This document shows, piece by piece, positions 30,685-33,417 of a stretch of DNA of 33,417 nucleotides. The first letter of the stretch is position 1; every line of letters begins with the position of its first letter. Under the pieces are notes generated by a model. The model saw only the letters and a program-made list of their open reading frames with translations. It had not been told where the DNA came from and searched no databases. This DNA comes from Sinosporangium album (lineage in GTDB: Bacteria; Actinomycetota; Actinomycetes; Streptosporangiales; Streptosporangiaceae), in NCBI RefSeq assembly GCF_900100605.1, contig NZ_FNCN01000046.1:1-33417 (forward strand). The letters run 5' to 3'. A program made the position numbers and the translations under genes.

Positions 30685-31500
30685 GTGACCCGTGGACCGT
30701 TACCGGACGCAGGCCCGACGACGCGTGCGGCCGATCTGCGACTGGCAAGCGAGTGGCTGGCCCGGCACGACCTGGCCGGCGTCCGCCCAACCCGGCTGCT
30801 GGCCGGCCGGCTGGCAGTTCGGATGTGCGCCCGCCTCGCCGCTCACGTCAGCATGGCCGTGCTGATCATCGCGAGCGCGCTCGCCGCCAGTTCAGCCTTC
30901 GGCGGCTTCCAGCCGCATCGCCCGCTGCCGCTGCTGGCCCTGACCGCGCTGGTGGCCGGGCTGCTGCTGGCACAGTCGCTGCTCGACCGGTGGGTGCGAC
31001 GCGCCGACCAGCGGGCGGCTGCGACGCTGTCCCGCAGGGCCACCCATCTGATCCAGCCCGGCTGGCGAGCCGTACTCGGCCGGCCGCACACCGTCTACGC
31101 GGTCGCCACGTTCGCCGGTGCGATGGCGCTGGCCGGGAGCGCCCTGGCCGTTGGCGACCCCACTGTGCGGCAACTGGCCGTCGTCCTGCTGATCGGCTTG
31201 CTCGGCATGACGGCCGTCATCGCCGTGCAGCTGCGCCACCTGCTCAGGCGCCCGGTCGTGGCGGAGGACGAGGAGTCGCTGACCGCCGACGTCGTCATGC
31301 GCGTCGAGGATGCCCGCGACCTCACCACGCCGAATGTGCAGTGGTCCCTGCCCATGGTGCTGCTGTTCGGCACCGCGCCCGGCTGGTGGGGCGCCGCTGC
31401 GGTTGCCTACGTGATCCTGGGCCTGGTCGCACACGTCGCGCTCCATGTCTGGACGCCATCGAGCGCTACGGTGGCCCGGCGGGCCATGAGCACCCGATGA
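30685..31500 (+). CDS. Hypothetical multi-pass membrane protein of a YtrA-type operon
   Basis: 271-residue protein with a soluble basic N-terminus (about 1-45) and roughly five predicted transmembrane helices (about 52-72, 79-98, 133-153, 161-182 and 233-258), with a short charged cytoplasmic loop (RRPVVAEDEESLTADVVMRV). No family is recognised. GTG 30685 has AAAGGAGG 4 nt upstream. It overlaps the GntR gene by 4 bp, so the two are cotranscribed. By analogy with ytr-type operons it may be a target of the regulator, perhaps a permease-like protein without its ATPase. That is inference. Confidence 0.7.
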   Translation: MTRGPLPDAGPTTRAADLRLASEWLARHDLAGVRPTRLLAGRLAVRMCARLAAHVSMAVLIIASALAASSAFGGFQPHRPLPLLALTALVAGLLLAQSLLDRWVRRADQRAAATLSRRATHLIQPGWRAVLGRPHTVYAVATFAGAMALAGSALAVGDPTVRQLAVVLLIGLLGMTAVIAVQLRHLLRRPVVAEDEESLTADVVMRVEDARDLTTPNVQWSLPMVLLFGTAPGWWGAAAVAYVILGLVAHVALHVWTPSSATVARRAMSTR

Positions 31501-31874
31501 TCGTCATCGACGCGGCCTCGCCGGTGCCGCCGTTCGAGCAGCTGCGGGCCCAGCTCGCCCGGCAGATCCAGGACCGCACGCTGGCCGTGGGCGCCCGGTT
31601 GCCGACCATCCGCCACCTCGCCGCCGACCTCGGCCTGGCCGTCAACACGGTCGGCCGGGCCTACCGGGAACTGGAGGAGGCGGGGCTGATCGAGACGCGC
31701 GGGCGGGCGGGCTCATTCGTGTCGGCCGCCGGTGAGGAGAGCCGGGAGCGGGCCCGCCGGGCCGCCGCCGACTACGCGGCCGTGATCGCCAGCCTCGGCA
31801 TCGACCCGGGCGAGGCGATCCGCATCGTACAAGCGGCTCTGACGTCCGGCGCGGCGGCGCCGGCCTCGCCATGA
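31497..31874 (+). CDS. GntR-family regulator, YtrA subfamily
   Basis: 125 residues: an N-terminal winged helix (PFEQLRAQLARQIQDRTLAV, then RLPTIRHLAADLGLAVNTVG, RAYRELEEAGLIETRGRAGS) and a short helical C-terminus of about 50 residues with no effector domain, the size and layout of YtrA-type repressors. ATG 31497 overlaps the previous stop (ATGA). It probably binds the palindromic operator in front of the first gene and represses its own operon; the signal is unknown. Confidence 0.88.
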   Translation: MIVIDAASPVPPFEQLRAQLARQIQDRTLAVGARLPTIRHLAADLGLAVNTVGRAYRELEEAGLIETRGRAGSFVSAAGEESRERARRAAADYAAVIASLGIDPGEAIRIVQAALTSGAAAPASP

Positions 31875-31984
31875 CCGCGACCCGGCCGCGGGCTCACGTC
31901 GCCGGCACCTGAGGACTGCTGTGTGCCAGTAGATCGGGAGAAGCGAGCAGGGAATGAATCATCTGATTTCCTGCTCGCGTGCTC

Positions 31985-32512
31985 TTAGGTTGCCTTCCCG
32001 GGGGATACGACGAAGGTGCCTCGTCTCGGCACGGTCTGGACATGCCTGTCGTCGCGTAGGAGGGCTATCGCCGCGCGAACTGTGTCGCGGGCGACGACGC
32101 CGTACCGGCCTGCCAGGCGGGTTTCGGTGGGCAGGCGCTCGCCGGGGCGGAGGTGGCCGCTGCTGATCTGTTCACGCAGGTGGTCGGCGATCTGCTCGCA
32201 TTTCTGCGGTGGGCGGAGCTTGGGGGCGGTTTTCGGGCTGACGTAGGAGCCTTCAGCCCGGATGGTGTAGACGGCACCTTCGTCGCGCAGCAGTGCGACA
32301 GCGCAGCGCACGGTTTGCCGACATACGCCGTACTGCTCGACCAGTTGGAACTCGGAGGGAATCAACTGGCCGGGAACGAGTTTTCCACTGCGGATATCCG
32401 TCCTGAGGTGCTCTGCGATCTGCTGGGGTAGAGGCATGAACCACTTCCATTGAGGTTGGTGGAGGGGTACGGGGTGGTGGGGGTGTGGGTGGTGCTTCGC
32501 GTGTTTTCCCAT
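31985..32512 (-). CDS. Double-winged-helix GntR protein with His-rich N-terminus
   Basis: 175 residues made of two tandem GntR-type winged helices: domain 1 (about 27-92: PLPQQIAEHLRTDIRSGKL, LIPSEFQLVEQYGVCRQTVR, EGSYVSP) and domain 2 (about 104-170: CEQIADHLREQISSGHL, LPTETRLAGRYGVVARDTVR, RGTFVVSP). No ligand-binding domain is present. The first 25 residues are rich in His (KHAKHHPHPHHP) and could bind metal. Start ATG 32512 has AAAGGGA upstream. An internal ATG at 32437 (GGAAG upstream) would remove the His tail and leave both domains. It faces away from the XRE gene. Confidence 0.8.
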   Translation of the reverse strand: MGKHAKHHPHPHHPVPLHQPQWKWFMPLPQQIAEHLRTDIRSGKLVPGQLIPSEFQLVEQYGVCRQTVRCAVALLRDEGAVYTIRAEGSYVSPKTAPKLRPPQKCEQIADHLREQISSGHLRPGERLPTETRLAGRYGVVARDTVRAAIALLRDDRHVQTVPRRGTFVVSPGKAT

Positions 32513-32758
32513 AGGGTTCGGTCCCTTTGGGGGTCTTAGATCTATGATGTCCCGCTTGATGTGCTCTCATACATGGGCTTGGGGCGAAGTGTTTCACGAG
32601 GTTCATGCCTCCCGTTCTTCTGTTCGTGAAGCTCTCCAAAGAATGGCCCCCACCAGTTAGATTGGGAAGGCGGATGGGCTGCACATCCGTAAAACACTTC
32701 AGTAGCAACAAAGTTGGATGCTGTGTGAAAGCTGTTCTACTGATCGAAGGGCACCGTG

Positions 32759-33139
32759 ATGCCACCCCCCAAGGAACTTGATCCGACAGGGAGTCTGCTC
32801 GCGTTCTTCGGCGCCGAGCTGCGCAAATTCCGCATGCAAGCGGGCTTGTCCCAGGAAGAGCTGGCCCAAAGGATTCGGTACAGCGCCGGCCTCGTCGGCT
32901 TCGTCGAGCGGGCCGCGCGGAGGCCGCACAGGGACTTCGTGACACGATGCGACGAGGTTCTGAACCTCGACGGCGCTCTGCTCCGCCTATGGCCCCTCAT
33001 CACCCACGAGGCGAGTCCACGGTGGTTCCGGCCATGGCTGGAGATCGAGGAGGAGGCACACACGCTCTGCACGTGGCAGGGTCACGTCCAGCGGAGTGGT
33101 GTAAGAGCTGATCTCCGCGTGATCCTTCCAGCAGGTTAA
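32759..33139 (+). CDS. XRE-family DUF5753-type regulator truncated by an insertion sequence
   Basis: The N-terminal helix-turn-helix (LLAFFGAELRKFRMQAGLSQ, EELAQRIRYSAGLVGFVERA, RRPHRDFVTRCDEVL) is intact. The next domain starts as expected for DUF5753 (PRWFRPWLEIEEEAHTLCTWQ, broken after WLEIEEEAHTLCTWQ), then changes abruptly at about 33,080 into IS-encoded residues and stops. Complete relatives are about 270-290 residues and often sit beside a DUF397 gene. So this is a truncated regulator, perhaps inactive. GAAGGG lies 7 nt before ATG 32759; a GTG one codon earlier is closer to it. Confidence 0.8.
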   Translation: MPPPKELDPTGSLLAFFGAELRKFRMQAGLSQEELAQRIRYSAGLVGFVERAARRPHRDFVTRCDEVLNLDGALLRLWPLITHEASPRWFRPWLEIEEEAHTLCTWQGHVQRSGVRADLRVILPAG

Positions 33140-33417
33140 GCGGTAAGCGTCTGCGGGAGCGGATACTGAGCGGCCGTGTCGCCGCCGACAACCCGCAGGC
33201 GGGCCTTGGCCAGGATGTCCAGCCCCATGTAGCGCCGCCCCTCGATCCACTCGTCGGTCTGCTCGGCCAGAACCGCACCCACCAGACGCACGACCGCAGC
33301 ACGGTCCGGGAAGATGCCCACCACATCGGTGCGGCGCCTGATCTCCTTGTTCAGCCGCTCCTGAGGATTGTTGGACCAGATCTGCCGCCAGGTCTCACGG
33401 GGAAAAGCGGCGAACGC
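33080..33417 (-). mobile_element. IS256-family insertion sequence, 3' end (continues beyond window)
   Basis: Begins where the DUF5753 homology stops, with a candidate terminal inverted repeat starting GGTCACGTCCAGCGGAG (33,080-33,096), then the transposase in reverse. The other end and any target duplication lie outside the window. Confidence 0.7.
33136..33417 (-). CDS. IS256-family transposase, C-terminal part (5' partial)
   Basis: The last 93 residues of a Mutator/IS256-type DDE transposase: ETWRQIWSNNPQERLNKEIR, RRTDVVGIFPDRAAVVRLVG, AVLAEQTDEWIEGRRYMGLD, then a short variable tail to the stop. N-N-P-x-ERLN-x-EI-RR-T-VVGIFP is the family signature that follows the catalytic glutamate. The rest of the gene lies beyond the window edge. 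It has disrupted the XRE/DUF5753 gene. Confidence 0.9.
   Translation of the reverse strand, partial: AFAAFPRETWRQIWSNNPQERLNKEIRRRTDVVGIFPDRAAVVRLVGAVLAEQTDEWIEGRRYMGLDILAKARLRVVGGDTAAQYPLPQTLTA

Overview
This is a GC-rich (roughly 70%) stretch of actinobacterial chromosome. Mycothiol synthesis (mshA), CarD, a SenX3/RegX3-type phosphate system, an F420-type PPOX protein, the XRE-HBHA-DUF2516 trio and a DUF2637-like membrane protein all point to a filamentous actinomycete. Codon use and gene order suggest the Streptosporangiaceae (Nonomuraea, Streptosporangium or Microbispora-like). That assignment is inference from content, not from a search.

Bases 1-28,855 are mostly conserved core genome. 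1-6.3 kb: gatD (lipid II amidation, with an unusual Gly/Tyr/His-rich N-terminal region), a DsrE-like protein, a nitrobindin-type beta-barrel protein, a DUF2470 protein, a Nur-type nickel-responsive Fur regulator, a YgfZ-type folate protein, D-aminoacyl-tRNA deacylase and a ReAV-type asparaginase. 6.3-13.1 kb: envelope and regulatory genes (DUF2207 membrane protein, neutral zinc metallopeptidase, SGNH lipoprotein, DUF2516 / HBHA-like / XRE set, M56 protease with its BlaI repressor) and a broken macrodomain gene. 13.2-17.6 kb: a methyltransferase-SDR pair, then mshA, a YbjN protein and gpmA. 17.8-20.5 kb: phoU divergent from senX3-regX3 with a PHO-box-like repeat between them. 20.9-28.9 kb: a secreted lipoprotein, carD, ispF, a small GlsB/YeaQ membrane protein, a 637-residue DUF2637-like protein with a long disordered tail, a PPOX protein, cysS and rlmB.

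From 29.0 kb the window becomes accessory. A tRNA-Thr(TGT) is followed by a 1.16-kb degenerate integrative element. It is bounded by a 42-bp duplication of the tRNA 3' half and carries paired GCTAAC arm-like repeats and an integrase C-terminal scrap. Inside it are fused fragments of an ATP-grasp peptide ligase and a PIMT-like methyltransferase, the gene pair of graspetide (omega-ester peptide) clusters. A second integrase scrap follows the second att copy, so two related elements appear to have landed at this tRNA in succession. Beyond lie a YtrA-type GntR operon with a nested palindromic operator, a double-winged-helix GntR protein with a His-rich N-terminus, and an XRE/DUF5753-type regulator cut short by an IS256-family insertion that runs off the window.

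A recurring theme is the promoter form TANNNT, 6-8 nt, start codon with no Shine-Dalgarno sequence, seen at a dozen genes. It indicates that many core genes here are translated from leaderless mRNAs, and it decides several start codons.
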